DNA of 64,000 nt from Neckera pumila (GCA_963969595.1 OZ018418.1:10545001-10609000), one strand, 5' to 3'; shown: positions 47,207 through 59,952, counted from the stretch's first letter. Notes: a model not told the origin generated them from the sequence alone. Numbers and translations are program-made.

Positions 47207-47381
47207 CTTCCAATTATCCCAAGTTGTTTGGTAATTACAAGCTCCTGTAAAGAAGAGTCCTACTCAATGAGAAGACATCTCAAGGGTCGAGGCATTACCT
47301 TCCAATTATCCCATAATGTTTGGGAATTACAAGCAGAGCTCCTATAAAGAGGAATCCTACTAATGAGAAGACATCTCAGGA
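47207..47381. repeat. Tandem duplication of about 90 bp
   Basis: CTTCCAATTATCCCA, TTACAAGC, TAAAGA, TCCTACT and AATGAGAAGACATCTCA occur at 47207-47290 and again at 47301-47381. Confidence 0.85.
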
Positions 47382-48740
47382 GGTGAGGGGACTTGCTTGT
47401 ACCATGGTAAATTTGTGTGGTTCAAACATAGTTCCCTCGCCTTCGGGGATTTTGTGGAAATGTATTTAAACATATAAATTCACCAGACTTGGAGAAAGAT
47501 TTTAGTGAAATGTTTGGGAATATTAAATGTGGATTTTCGCTCACTTTTAGTAAGCATGTGAATTCATGTATTACCCCCACAAATTAAGATTTTGTACTTA
47601 ATTCATTTCGCAACCGTTGAAATTAAACATAGTGATGTCTTTTTTCATGCACAGGTGACTAATTCTATGAATTTTGCCCATTCAAATACCAAAAGTACAA
47701 CAAATGAATATTTAAATGTCTTCTTGTTGTTTCAAAATTAATGCATTAAAAATTGATTTAATGCTTGCATTATTCTAAATATATTTACAAGTTGTGGGGT
47801 TTGGGTTGTCATGCAATTGGCTACAAATTCTATTAGTTTTATCTATTCAAATACAAAGTGATACCAAAATTTCGAATTATTTGCAATAATTACTATAATT
47901 TGAAATCCAATAATTTTTTAATGCATTAAATATATATATTTAGTTTGCTATAGAATAACAAAAATATATAGGATAAAATATTAGCAAATGCACTTGATAA
48001 AATTAGAAATAACACATACTGTCAAAATTTTGGCTGTGTTTCTGAATTGTTTCTACAAATGCATGTAATGGTCAACCATTACTTGGCTCTAAGAGTTCTC
48101 TGGTTGTGATTACAGTGCTTGGTTTAGGGAGTAGTTGCATTCTCTAGAGGCACATAACTATGGACCAAGTTGTAATGTTTTGTTTTTGCAAGTGATAAAT
48201 TGGTCATGTTCTAAAAGATGAACAAGCATAACTTCGCAAAGCAATTCCATTGAAACACTCTTGAAATCAAAACTTCCAAGAGACCTTTTTGTGCACCACA
48301 AGTCCAACCAAATACAAGAACCAAAACTGTGGTAAATCAAAAGGCTGTCCATTAAGATATGAGGGTTTAAAAACCCTATATACAATGACACTTTGCCTAA
48401 AGCTAAAACCATCCCAAAGCTCCCAAATCTAAGACCCTTAGGAAACCTTGAACCTTCTTGCCATGCTCCATCTTCGAGGACATGCATCTGCCACAAGTCC
48501 AGACCTTCCATAAGTCCCAACCAGCACATCTTGTCCAGCAGTGAAGTAATACAAGCAATTCTAACAAACCAAATGGACAAAGTGCCTTACCCTCAAACAT
48601 GAAAGCATTGCTCCCAAGAGTCTTCAGCATTAATTGTGGCGCTCTTTTTCCTTTGTCAAGAAGCGCACTCACTTCCTCACCACCCCAGCAAGAAAACTCA
48701 CCCTTGCATCGTTCCACCTCAGATCTAACCCGTGCAAGGA
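47382..48740. other. A+T-rich spacer and 3' side of the minus-strand DDE-like gene
   Basis: No domain was recognised. Overlapping ORFs at 48158-48717 on the minus strand have many Trp, Leu and Cys and no homology pattern that I know. Confidence 0.4.
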
Positions 48741-48751
48741 AGCATCGGAAA

Positions 48752-51700
48752 TCATGTTGTCTTGGGAAGCTCTGCCATCCTTCCTAACTGAAACCCTTTC
48801 CTAGAACAGTACAAAAACGCCCTGTCATCCCTGAGTAAATAGGTTCTAGAGGCAGGGGCATACTGTTTATACCAGTAGTCTTCAATTAGGCTTTCATTGG
48901 GCAAAAATTCATTTTGAAATTCATCTGTGAAGGCTGAAGCATTTACATGCACTCCCTTTGTCACCAACATAATCCAGAATGTTTCACCATTGTCTGAGTC
49001 AACTTTGACTGCAATGTTGAAGGCCACCTGCACACTCTCTCCTGCAATGTCCACTCCCACATCAGCTTCAGTGTTGTCCCAATCGTGCTCAGCCAGTGCA
49101 TGCAAGCTTGTCCAGGATTTTGGACATATCCTCCGTAGTATCCAATTGGGCACATGGGCCTTCTGATAGCAAGGTGAATCAGAATTGGGATTAGAACAAG
49201 ACACAAAAACAAGTAAGTTGACGGAATTGGATCAATGTCAGATCCCTGCACGACAAGGAACGGCATTGATGCATGCCTCTACTCCTAGGTAGGGTTTCTG
49301 CCTCTAGCTTGTCCACTCTCAAAATGTCACCTTCTTTGATTTCCCAAAAGAATTTTGTGACTCTTTGGTGTTCACCAAGTCGGCCTGCATGAAACTTGTT
49401 ACTCTCCTCCTGCAAAAAACGAACCACATGAGTAGCACTTTGGAGCTGCCTTCCATTAGGTTTCAGTTGCTCCTTGTATAACTCCCATTTCATAAGTGCC
49501 CCTACCCCATCTACTCCACCTTTATTGTGTCCAGATGCAAAGTAGTTCCATGACATTTGGCAACCTTCAGGCAACTCGTCAGTCATTGTTAAGCTAGGGA
49601 ATCTGCTTATAAAGTACCAAACTCGGGCTGACTTAAATTGCCCACTGCAGCCATCACTCCACACAACATGGTTAGTGGGTTGATACCCTTCTTCTTTGAG
49701 GTAACCCCAGTGCAATATGAAGGCATGCTGAACATACAAGGAGTCATGACATTTGTCATCAGACACGTAGTAGTGAACCTCTTTCAGCAGATAAGGCTTT
49801 TCACTCGACAAGGTCCACTCGGGGTTTCGTCAATAAGTAATGTGAACCAGAATGGAGACTTGTGTACTACGCCAATGCATAGACTGGATTTTGTTCTAAA
49901 TTTTCATAGAGTAGTTTTCAGAGAAATCCATGCATGATATGAGAGTACCTTTGGGGACGGAACTAAACAATTCTTTGAACTGCAAGTCTTGCCATGAGGC
50001 AAGAAAGTTATGGGCAATGAATTGTGACAACTTGGGTTTCAAGTAATCAAAAAGTTCAGAAGGGGGTGTCTCACAATAGATCACTTTGATGACATTCTTT
50101 GGCTTTCCATCTTCCCCCACACCAATATTCTCGTACACTGTGCGTTTCCATTTGACCAGCTTGTTAGAAGAAACTTCGCCAAGACAAATCCACAGGTTCT
50201 GGACTCCATAGTTGTCACATTCATCTAGAAGGCACTCCCGCTTATACCACATCTCAAATTCAGGCTTCTGACAAAGAACCAGACTCCACAGATGCGTTAG
50301 CCGTTCATAAATTTTGTTATGGCCATCACATCCAGTCCGAATGGTTTCACAATCACAAATAGTACCACAAACAATGCAATCACAAGTGCCGTTTTTGTGT
50401 ACACCTAGAAAATCACTCCTCCTAGCGTTTAGGCCATCAAGAAGGTCTAAGAAGTCTTGGTGGTACCTACAACAGCATGTATTCCATGCTTTCAATCTCC
50501 TTACCCACCACTGTTTCAATCCCTCAAACGTCCTCAATCCACATAGCACATTTGGATACTTGTTTTTGAATGCGGTGAAGAATTCCAACTGCCACCAAAG
50601 CACGTGTTAGTCCTCAGCTGGTTACCTTAATGCAAAAGGAACCACAAAAGATTCTACAGATAGTAATATGCTCCTTACAAAAAGGATTGAAAAAGGACCA
50701 ATAATCTCAAAAGCAATACACAGTGATTACTTGCTTATGAAAAACCACCACAAGAACCTCTAAGAACCAAAGCAATACACAACAATTACCTACTTATGAA
50801 ACACCAGAGCAAAGAACCTTTAAGAACCAAAGCAATACACACTACTTACCTGCTTATAGAACACTAAAGCAAAGAACCTCTAAGAACCAAAGCAGTACAC
50901 ACTACTTCCCTGCTTATGAAACACCAGAGCAACGAACCTCTAGGAACCAAAGCAACACACACTACTTACCTACTTTTGAAATATTAGAGCAAAGGACCTC
51001 TAGCAACCAAAGCAGTGCACATTGCTTACCTGGTATAGGGCCCAATACAAAGTGTTCAGCCAAAGACTGCAAAGGAACTAACCCTCCTGATGCTTCTACA
51101 AAAAGGACTACACAAAATGGAAGGGAGCCCTCAGGGTGCTTGCTGTAACTCATACTTGCTTACCTTGTTAAAACATAGGACAATGAAGCACGGCAGAAAT
51201 GGACCTAAACACTTGAACTGCATGATGTGGGCTATGTCCTCTTTTGTGTCCTTAGAAACAAGAGAAATCAGCACATTTCAAGGGCCCAGACCCATTCACA
51301 GCACTTGGAAACCTCTACAAATGACTAGGGAACAACTTCAATACATGCTACTCTAAACAACCAGCCTTTTCTTCTAACTGTAGCTCCAGACTTGAAAATG
51401 CAAACATACCTAGGAGACCTGGAGATAGTGAGTTGCATGCTCAATATATAGCTTTGGCAAAGTCCACTTCCTAACGATGTCCTTCCGATTCGGAGAAATT
51501 GTGGTCTCTTCTTCCCACCACTACCTAATGATCTCCTTCGCTCCATCTGGGAGAGCATCTGAGCGAGTCCTTCTTTGATCTTGCAACCAAAATGCATCTT
51601 GTTTTGTGTCTAGCAAAACTCTCCTAGCAAGCGCCTTTTTTATATTCCTCCGATCCACTTCAAGTATACTTGCCACACCCCTCCCACTACTAATTCCTGG

Positions 51701-52849
51701 TGCAACCGCAAAAGTAGTAACAATGTTTTTTGCTTGAACAGTTCTAGCTTTTCTAAGCCCCACCAGGTGACTCTGCATACCGTCTCTCAAGCAACCTAGG
51801 AAATCATGTCGCAATTTCACCACAACAGGATCCTTTAAAAAGTCAAGGACCATTTGTTCAAGTACTGTTTCCCTAAAATCTTCATGATTGTGAGGTGATG
51901 AACCTCTGTGTCATGGTTCTTCAATTTTTTTGCTGCATACAAACCAATGTCTTGAGCAAGAGTGGCACTAGCCCTATGAGCTTGTTTGTGACCATGGCTT
52001 GAGAACTTAGGGTCTACATCTACAATTCTTGCTGAGACCAACTCGTGTTCACTGCGTAGTTCGGCTTTCCGAGCACGACACCTACGGGTTCTCTCTTGAG
52101 CACTTGCTTTACATTTTTCTACTAACCAAGCACTGTAATCACAGCCTGGTACGAGGAACTCTGCAAGTTCTTCAACAACATTGACACTAGACAAATACGC
52201 ATTTGTCCCTGCCATTTGGATCGACCAATGTTACAATTGTGTTCACATTCAATTCAACCATGTGCATCAATACCCTAAACCCTAATGAAGCACCTCTGAG
52301 GTCCAATACTCCCTTACAAATCAGAAGAAGTAAACCCTCTAACCGTCACCCTTGACCATTAAATCCTACACCCCAACTCTAAACTCAATTGGTTTCCACC
52401 TAAACTGCCTAATATCTCTCTTGAAGGCAATGTTCTGATTGACTTCAACTTGTTGTTTTCAAGGGTCACTTGAAATCAAGAGGGAAGCACACCGTAGTCT
52501 GCCGCCAACGACAACTACGCACCTTCAACTCAGATGGACAGGAAAGCACAGTGGGCTCCCACAATACTTGATCAAGAACCCTATTGTGCATTTCAAGCAG
52601 ACGGGTCGCTTTTGTAATGGACTTCAAATCACTATTACAATCGCTCTGTAAATCTCCCTCACAAAAGTGTTGTGGGCTTTGAGGCGGTGTTACAAAACTT
52701 TCCTCACAAACACTTTCTTCTTCATCAATTACAATTTGCTTGCAAGTTTTCCACACCGCCGTACTAACTCTCTGCCACGATGCACCTAGACGCCTCGAGG
52801 TGGGGCCACCATACTCAACTTTTGAGACTGTAGAGCTCATGATCCACAC
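48752..52849 (-). pseudogene. Cys-rich protein with a DDE/RNase-H-like signature (transposase-like), decayed
   Basis: A possible first exon is 52849-52466. The main part starts at 52215 (MAGTNAYLSSVNVVEELAEF) and after a shift near 51850 reads VLDFLKDPVVVKLRHDFLG and VDRRNIKKALARRVLL. It then reads WWEEETTISPNRKDIVRKW up to a donor near 51408. After an intron, 50603-49896 reads AFKNKYPNVL, VRRLKAWNTCCCRYH, CDCIVCGTICDCETI, and CMDFSENY (Asp near 49928). Next come VVWSDGCSGQFKS (Asp near 49655) and ASGHNKGGVDGVGAL (Asp near 49511). The C-terminal part has RQLTCFC, then in another phase SCSNPNSDSPCYQK, and a tail DNGETFWIMLVTKG. I recall similar proteins in animals and some plants but know no settled name. 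It has stops at 51510, 49896 and 49850 and two frameshifts. The three acidic residues suggest a DDD nuclease; this is inference. Confidence 0.6.
50701..51040. repeat. 60-bp tandem repeat in an intron of the DDE-like gene, about 5.5 copies
   Basis: AACCTCTAAGAACCAAAGCA, then ATACACACTACTTACCTGCT, then TATGAAACACCAGAGCAAAG, repeats with exactly 60-bp period at 50757, 50817, 50877, 50937 and 50997. Each copy contains TTACCTG/TTACCTA, a potential splice-donor complement on the minus strand. Confidence 0.93.
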
Positions 52850-53600
52850 CTAAGCCGCCCTTTTTTCCCCCAAAATGAGATCTGTGAACCCCAGAACCCT
52901 ACGTCCTTTGATCCTATAGCAAAGTGCACATTGCTGGAAACAATTTGACAATATCAACCCAAGACTTTGAATTGCAACAACCGCGCCAACGTTCAGAAAG
53001 CTACAGGCAAGCAGGAACATTCTCCAAACCCATAATTGCCGCGCGCTAACACTCATGAAGCTGCAAGCAAGCGGGAACCTTCTCAAATCAAAGCCGCAAA
53101 CATTCATAATTCAAACAAAAACCACAAAGAATTGGTCCCCAAGCGCAACAGCTCGTTCTAACAATCACAAAGCTGCAAGCAAGCAGGAATTCTCTCCAAA
53201 CCCTAAAGCCGCCAACATTCAGAATTCAAACAAAGAGTACAAGGAATCGGACCCTAAGCTCAACAGCTTGTTTGCGGATTTTGCAGTAAAGAGGAGATCA
53301 AATTGTCGTTAACCGCTTTGAACAAGCGATTTGATTCCAGGGACAATGCTAACGAACTACCGCAACTCTTGTCCATTCAGCTGTGACATCCAAGTGTTAC
53401 AGCAAGTAAGGACCAAAAGGGCCTGTTACACGTGGTATTGTGTGGTTATTTCAATTACAAACAATTTAGAATACTAAATTCTTTTTTTGGCAAGGCACAT
53501 GTACTATAGTTGTACAAGATTGTCAAAAAAATTTGAAAGAATTCCAAATTGTGTGACTTCCAATAACAATATTCCCCCCCCCAAAAGAAAGCGTTACACT
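52850..53600. other. Spacer with an internal short duplication
   Basis: GCAAGCGGGAACCTTCTC or GCAAGCAGGAATTCTCTCC, with a preceding GAAGCTGCAA or AAAGCTGCAA, occurs three times (52995, 53050, 53170), a degenerate repeat of about 110 bp. ORFs on both strands here have no domain. Confidence 0.4.
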
Positions 53601-53604
53601 CAAC

Positions 53605-55135
53605 TTGGCTCCTATTAGCATGCTTCCACCCATGATCAAAATGTGGAAGAAGGTATATGACTTTCTGCGTGTTGGAGAGGGGCTAGCTTCATGGACAACT
53701 GAAATTGCGGAAGGTAAGTTTGAAAACCCCCCTCATCCTAAGGATGGCTACGCAGTAGCGGATTGTAAGTTACTTGGCCCACACAATCTTTGGAGCTCTG
53801 AGTGGTGATAGGAAAGTATTATAGGCAGGAATAGTGAAAGAGCTGGTCCAGAAAATGGTCGATGCTTTAGGCAGTACGAAGCCGACTTCAATAGGGCCAT
53901 TCTTGTTCCATTTGTATGAGTACCTAGAGGTGTTGAGGAGGAAGGAGGAAGTCACCCTGAAGGCGGCTTCTGTGATGTGCAAGTTCGGTATTATTGCTCC
54001 CCTGAAGAAAGAGAGTGAGGAAAAGATGAAAGGAACGGATGAAGAATCCAGAAGAGGGTCATCGAAAGGGAGAGGATCTTCAGATAGGATACCGGCCTCT
54101 GAGAAGAAGAAAAGGTCTCAGAGTGAGAAGGAAACTTCCGCGGAACCGAAAGAAGAGACAGAAAATCCTCTAGAGAAGATTATTGAGAGTTTGGAGAAGA
54201 CAAGGGAAGATTGGGATGTTGAGAGGAAAGTAGTGAGGAAAGTTTGCCAACTGCTTGGGGGAATCGCAGTATCCGACCTTGTAGATTTGGTAGAGGAGCT
54301 GATTGAGCAGAAGAATCTCGACCAGCAGAGAGAGGAATTTAAGAAACGGTCGATGAGAATGAATCCATCCGCAGGAAGTTAGAAGAAAGTGAGGTCGGAA
54401 GTAAAGGAGAGCGGAAGAATTCCGTTGAGTTGAAAGAGACCCTAAAGAAGATCAGGAAGTTTATCTAGAATTCTGGGGATGTTCTCAACAAAGCCAAATG
54501 CTTTGACAAGGAAATCCATAAATCTAGAGATGAGGTTGCGGTCAAGGCTATCCTAGTCTGTGCCGAGTACGCGGATAGAGTGGACCGGATATTTGACAGT
54601 ATCCGAGGAATTTTACAACAAGCAAGTGTACTTTTGGACACTCCAACAAGGTTAAGGAAGAGCGCGGAAGAAAAGACACCTACGAAACAGAAGTTAAAAG
54701 GAGGTGAGGGTTTGACACCAGGGTCCGGATCCAAGAGCACCATCAAGAAGAAACAAGAGGAGTTTCGAGCTCCGCAAGATAAAGGTGCCAAACCTTCTCC
54801 AGTGAAGACCAGCAGGGTAAAGTCAAAGTCCACCATCAAACGAGCATGGGAGAGCCATCTGAGATTTATCATTCACGGGAGAACAAGTCGCCCAGTCAGT
54901 CAGTGAAGGAGGATGTCGGATCCGAAACTGGATCCGATAGCGAACTTGACTTGGAATTGGAAGAGGAGGAAGAAGAAGAATCTGATATGAAAATTGTTCC
55001 TCCACCAGACAAGAAAGGAAAAGATGCGGCTAAAGATAAGGTGGCAGCTAAACCCCCAGTCAGCAGGAAGCAGCCACCGAGGAAGGGGACTTCAAAATCT
55101 GAGGAACCTTCTCCAAAGAAGGCTAAGAAGTAGAA
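53605..55135 (+). pseudogene. Gag-like coiled-coil ORF series
   Basis: Reading 53605-53766 gives KVYDFLRVGEGLASWTTE and FENPPHPKDGYAVADCK. After a phase change it gives HTIFGALSGDRKV, stop, IVKELVQKMVDALGSTKP and GPFLFHLYEYLEVLRRKEE (53772-53990). The rest is a charged coiled coil (LEKTREDWDVERKVVRKV) to 54382, another phase from 54430 to 54906, and a basic/acidic tail (ELDLELEEEEEEESD, KKGKDAAKDKV) to 55135. The helical N-terminal part followed by a charged tail without any enzyme domain resembles Gag-like proteins of plant retroelements. I saw no protease, reverse transcriptase or zinc knuckle nearby and no certain LTR. The stops and shifts indicate a dead copy. Confidence 0.45.
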
Positions 55136-56780
55136 GTAGATAGGAAGTTTATTTAGGATAAGCCTAGGAACAGTGAGAGGAATTTACAATAAAGTAAAGT
55201 ATAGCTTAATAAGTCTTAATTAGGAATTAGAAGTTACTTGGTAGTTGCTTTTTAGTTGCATACACCTGGACTGGCAATCTTTTGGGTTTTTAGGATCTGA
55301 GATCCACATTTTGCGAATTGACTAGGTTGGTAGGAAGTCATCTTAGAAGGATAAGGAATGACTCGTGTCATTCTCTGGTCCTTTATTTTGGATTGTTGGG
55401 GACCTTTAGGATTTCCCTTGGGTTGGTATTTAGGGGTTGGGAGTTAGTTTCAACTCCGAGTGTTTTCATATTCTTGATTTCCTATTCAATTTCTGCAAAG
55501 AAAGCTTGGATTTACACTCCACGAGTACTGGTCTGAAAAGTCTTTGTCTTGTGTTGAGGAGTTAGGCGGTGTTTTGATCATTGTTGGTTCAGGTAATTTG
55601 GTAGTGAAGATTTGAGGAGAAGAGTCGTCCCCGGATTCAGTCCGGATACGCGTTTCAAAGTATTGAGGACTGGTTCTCTGAAACTTTGTGTAGTAGGAGG
55701 AAATTCCATCGGTTGATGTTTCTTGGGAGTCTTTTGAAGTGAGATAGCCATTTCTAGATTAGGTGAGTCCTTGAGAGGAAGGGCAAATGCTAGCTGACGT
55801 CTGAGAAGTCTTGTTGTAACTGGAAGAGAGGAATTGGAAGGTTGGAGGAATCTCCTAGTTAGCGGGGTACCACATACTCTTCTTTGGATTGCATCCATGT
55901 TGGTCTGTCATTGTAGTAACGTGGAGATTGTAAGGATTTCTTGAGTGACCTGCTGGCGCGGATTAGTTTCCGAGTTAGTTGTGCGGAAGAACTTGCGTCC
56001 CATTCTTTTCTGTCTTTTTGTTGTTTTCCTTTTAGTGAAGTCTTCAGTCACTTTAATCATCTGGAGGGTAGGATTACGCATTCTTCCTAAATCTAAGAGC
56101 GGACCCCTCTGTATACGAGGTTAATTTCTACTTTCTGTTACTAAGTTTACAGGGTACGGATCCGAATTCGAATTCGGAACAAGATTATGACACTCCTTCC
56201 GATTTTGCGTCTGCACTGCTGGGTGATAAGTTGTTGATCTGCAAAGGGAGAGGCACAAGATAATGACACTCCTCCATGTCTGGTGAAGTGGTATGAGATT
56301 GCATGCGTTGATTGAGAGAATATTTTAAGAGTATTGAAATGTAAGAGGCAGTTTCCCGGTTTCAGTTCCGGATTCTTGTTGTCTTGGGTTTGGGTTTCCT
56401 AATCCTAATCCGAATATATTGAGGAAACTATAGTAAAATCCTTTGGAAACAATACATGGGTCATCTTGGGTGTTTTGTCATTAAAAATGCCTAAAGGTAG
56501 GATTTGTGCTCGCTTGTGCTACGACAACATATTCATATACTAGTCAAGTATAAGATCTTATGGTTGGATATACAAAAATACACAGTTTTTAAAGTTCTCT
56601 TCTGTTTGCAATAGAAATGACAATTTTGAGTGGTTTTTGATAGGAAAATCACCTTGGTTCTTTAGGGAATAAAGTTGGCAACTTCATCCAAATTATTTCA
56701 AAAATTGGAACAACTTAGGTGATTTATAGTCTTTTTTCTTTGATTTTTTCCTATAGCCTTCGTGCTGGGCAAAAAATTTG
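55136..56780. other. Sequence 3' of the gag-like series; LTR-like or UTR sequence possible
   Basis: It has unbiased composition and short unlinked open segments on both strands, including one ending TPPCLVKWYEIACVD near 56300. No LTR pair was found by eye. A motif of repeated GAATTCGAATTCGGA occurs at 56164. Confidence 0.35.
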
Positions 56781-56849
56781 GTGCAATTTTGCTTCAAATC
56801 GCCAAAAAAGACACACTGATACATAACATGCAATTGATGCCCTCACAGA

Positions 56850-57056
56850 TCACATGGCCATTTATCATTGGTTGGCTGGGCGATTGAAAGCAAAGAAGCC
56901 TCTTGATGCTGATGAAAGAACAATTTCCAAGTTAGGGCAAAAACAGCAACATCGTTAGGCAGAAGTGATAGAATAGTTCTTTGGACTGAGTTTGTCCCAA
57001 AGGCAAGCTGCCGTTACCGTCTTTGATAGTCCATGGGTGATGATTTTGTTACAAAT
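56850..57056 (+). pseudogene. Decayed coding fragment, unknown family
   Basis: One plus-strand frame reads DHMAIYHWLAGRLKAKKPLD, DERTISKLGQKQQHR, stop, AEVIE, stop, FFGLSLSQRQAAVTVFDSPW. It looks like protein-coding sequence with two in-frame TAG stops. Another frame continues as VECKWTWDLPNIAISS to 57272. No domain is recognised. Confidence 0.35.
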
Positions 57057-57272
57057 GCAATAGAAGTTGAATGTAAATGGACTTGGGATCTTCCGAACAT
57101 TGCAATTTCAAGTGTTTCCATACCATCAAATACGGAATTAGTTTCATCACACCTTTTGAAGCAGTCCAAAGTGAAGGATAAGAAAGGGAGGGCCAACTCC
57201 AATACGAGACACTGTAAATGCATTATTCTAACACATTTTTGTTGGGATTTGTTATTGACCTACATTCAATAA

Positions 57273-58480
57273 TTTGGTAATTTTTTCACTTGGTCAACCG
57301 CTTGATATATACCTATTGCATGAAAAACACTCTATGAACACACTTACACAAATATATATGAAATACTTATGAAAGTATTGTATATAGCTCCTAAAAATTG
57401 ACATATACAAAGTATATATGACCATCCCACCAACAAGCGGCATACAAATGGAATGCTGCTATACGACTTGATAGTCTACATTATTGCAGTTGTATAGTTA
57501 ATTTCAATGTTTAAAGATGAATACTATTAATAAAAAAGAACAATCTTTATAATAGGTCTAACTTTCTTCAATATATGATTTTGTAGGTGATTCTCTAAGG
57601 CCCACACATCTTGTTTGAATTTTACCATCTATTTCCTTTCAATTCCCACTAGTGTGCCTTGTGTCGTCGCTACAATCAAATAAAAGAAAAATAATTTTCT
57701 AAATTTTTAATTCATAAAAACTTTGAAATTCAATAACTTTTACACCATAGGTCCAACACCATGAAAAAGAGCCCTTGCACTGCTCCTCATAGAGAGGTTT
57801 CCAATGCTACCAAAAATACAACCAGCGGATGCATGGTTTGGGAGATCTCACCATAACAAACAAACAAACAAACAAACAAAAGCTTGAAAACACTATGTAC
57901 AAATCATAAGGTAATCCCCTTTGTAATATTAATCATAGAATCTAGAAGCACATGAAAAAGAAGAACAAAAGATTTGTGGCAAGAGAATTTGTATTAGTCC
58001 TATAAATCTATTAAAATGTGATGTGCAAACATTCCAAGTACCATATGACAATTAAGTTCCTGCATGATGCAAGCATTGGTGTCAAATTACATGTAAACTA
58101 CATTTTTGTACAAGGATAAAGTGGAGTGATATTGTGGTGTAGGTTTGTCTGCCTATAAGGAACGTAATTAGTCTCCAAAGTTCATTGTCATGAATTGTAC
58201 ATACTACATACAATGTCATGCAAACCACTTACAAACTAAGCGGAAAATACTAGTATTTGTTAATTTGGACGTTCTTTTAATAATTAGCTATCTCTTTGTG
58301 TAGTTGTTCCTACAGCAAACTCATATCCATCTTAGACTCCGTCATTGGTTTTCAAGCACTACCACAGACAAGATGACACAATCCTACAAAGAGCAATTAT
58401 ACAGTAATCCAATAAGCACAATAAACAAGTTAGTTAATGGAGTACAATAGTTTGCAATAGTATGACATTTCATTATTTTA
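57273..58480. other. A+T-rich non-coding DNA with a (CAAA)n run
   Basis: The only structured item is a CAAA repeat at 57856-57881. Confidence 0.6.
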
Positions 58481-58489
58481 TACTGTAAT

Positions 58490-59215
58490 GGTGCCAAAAT
58501 GACATTTCATTGGCGCTAAATTGGCTCCAAAATCTGTAAACATTTAAACTAGGTGAAAATGAGTGTAAAGTATTGTATGCTATGATGTGATGAAACTGGC
58601 ATTGAACTTGTGCATATAAAAATTGTTGCCTTATTGGCACCAAGTAGGCATTGAAGTAGTGGATGCCAAACTTGTACCTAGTTAAGTTAAAATATTTTTG
58701 GTCAACATGATGGCAAAGCTACATGACATTTGCCTAGAACTAGGATGATCAGTAGTGAACGTCAAAAGAGTGTGAAGATGACATTTAAATAGTGCATGCA
58801 AATTTTGCATGAATATAAGGTTGATCATGTGCTTGTTAATAGTGCGCCAATACAGCATCACAATGAGATGCAAGTGATAAAGGATTAGTGCAAATTAGAG
58901 TGGCATCAAAGCAGAACCAAACTCACATTAACATAGAATCCAAAAATTGATATGAAAGGGACACTAAAATATTGCAAAAACTACAGCACCCAAATAGTTG
59001 ATAATTTGCACTATTTTCTTGTAGTGAATTGATATTGAATTAGTGTATACAAAAATGATGCTAAAATGGCCTTTGAATGATGTGAGGATGACCATGCTCA
59101 GTTCGTATTGAAATGCTATCACCCTAATTTGGTGCCAACTTTGCCTCAAAGTGATTATCAAAATGGCACTGAAGTAATCTCTATGTTAGATTGTTGTCAA
59201 AATGGCATCCACATT
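58490..59215. repeat. Diffuse repeat (AAATGGCA / TAGTGCATGC / ATTGGCACCAA)
   Basis: Phrases such as GTGCCAAAATGACATTTCATT, TGGCACCAAGTAGGCATTGAA, GTGGATGCCAAACTTG, AAAATGGCCTTTGAATGATG and AAAATGGCACTGAAGTAATC recur without a fixed period. A weaker version lies at 29.3-29.8 kb. Confidence 0.35.
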
Positions 59216-59439
59216 ATCTAGCCCACCTTTTTTGATGTCCATTTTTTCTTACTATTAAAAGTCACTAACAATTGTTTACATGACTACTTCAAAAAGGCAA
59301 ACACGTCTTCAAAGATCGCTTGAAGAGCTCCCTCCCTAAAAGCTGGCCGATGCATACTTCTCCCAAAGGATTGGAAGACCTCAAAACGAGTAAAAATTGA
59401 AAAAATGTCTCATGGTCCCTACCACAAGATAAATTTGCG

Positions 59440-59880
59440 GGCAGGATTTACCAAGTGCTGGTGCTGGTAGGGGCTCAATTCCGCCCAGGCCAGTTCCGCC
59501 AGGCGCTAGGCTCCCGACGTTGAGAACCGCCGGCACCTGCCACTAAAAACTAGTCTCTTGCACATGCGGCTTCGGAGCCATCTGGAGCCGCTTTGCTGGA
59601 TGAAACTCGTTCGCAGGAGCTGCTCCAGCCGGCTTCTCTCAAACCGTGCAAAAGAAGGAGCCGCTCCCAGCAGCGCCCAAAGCCGAGGAAGATAGGTAAG
59701 AACCCCGACAACTGTAGCAGCACTGTTCCCCCAACAACTTCACTCTAGAGTAACTTCTCGGCTACAAAACGTAGGCTCCAAGGAGCTCTCCAGGGAGCAC
59801 TCCAGGGAGTCTAGCAATACTGGCTTCTACGCTTTGCTCCAGGGACTACGAGGCCACACTCTAGGGACTGCCTTCCTCTT
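59440..59880. other. G+C-rich island before the SANT-like gene
   Basis: 59440-59720 is markedly G+C-rich; CTCCAGGGA repeats follow at 59785-59870. It lies just upstream of the Myb/SANT-like frame and may be its promoter or an unrelated short insertion. Confidence 0.35.
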
Positions 59881-59952
59881 ATAGTGCTCTTTAGAGTTCT
59901 TTAGTTTAGTGCTACTTTGGAAGTTTTTTTCCTCCTTTTTCTGAGGATTGGG

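Noticed and set aside
48158..48717. Minus-strand ORFs of 140 and 104 codons after the DDE-like gene
   Set aside because: No known motif, overlapping frames with equal length, and location in the expected 3' UTR; chance ORFs are more likely.
55136..56460. Retrotransposon LTR
   Set aside because: I looked for a TG...CA-bounded duplicate near 53.5 kb and found none, so no LTR is called.
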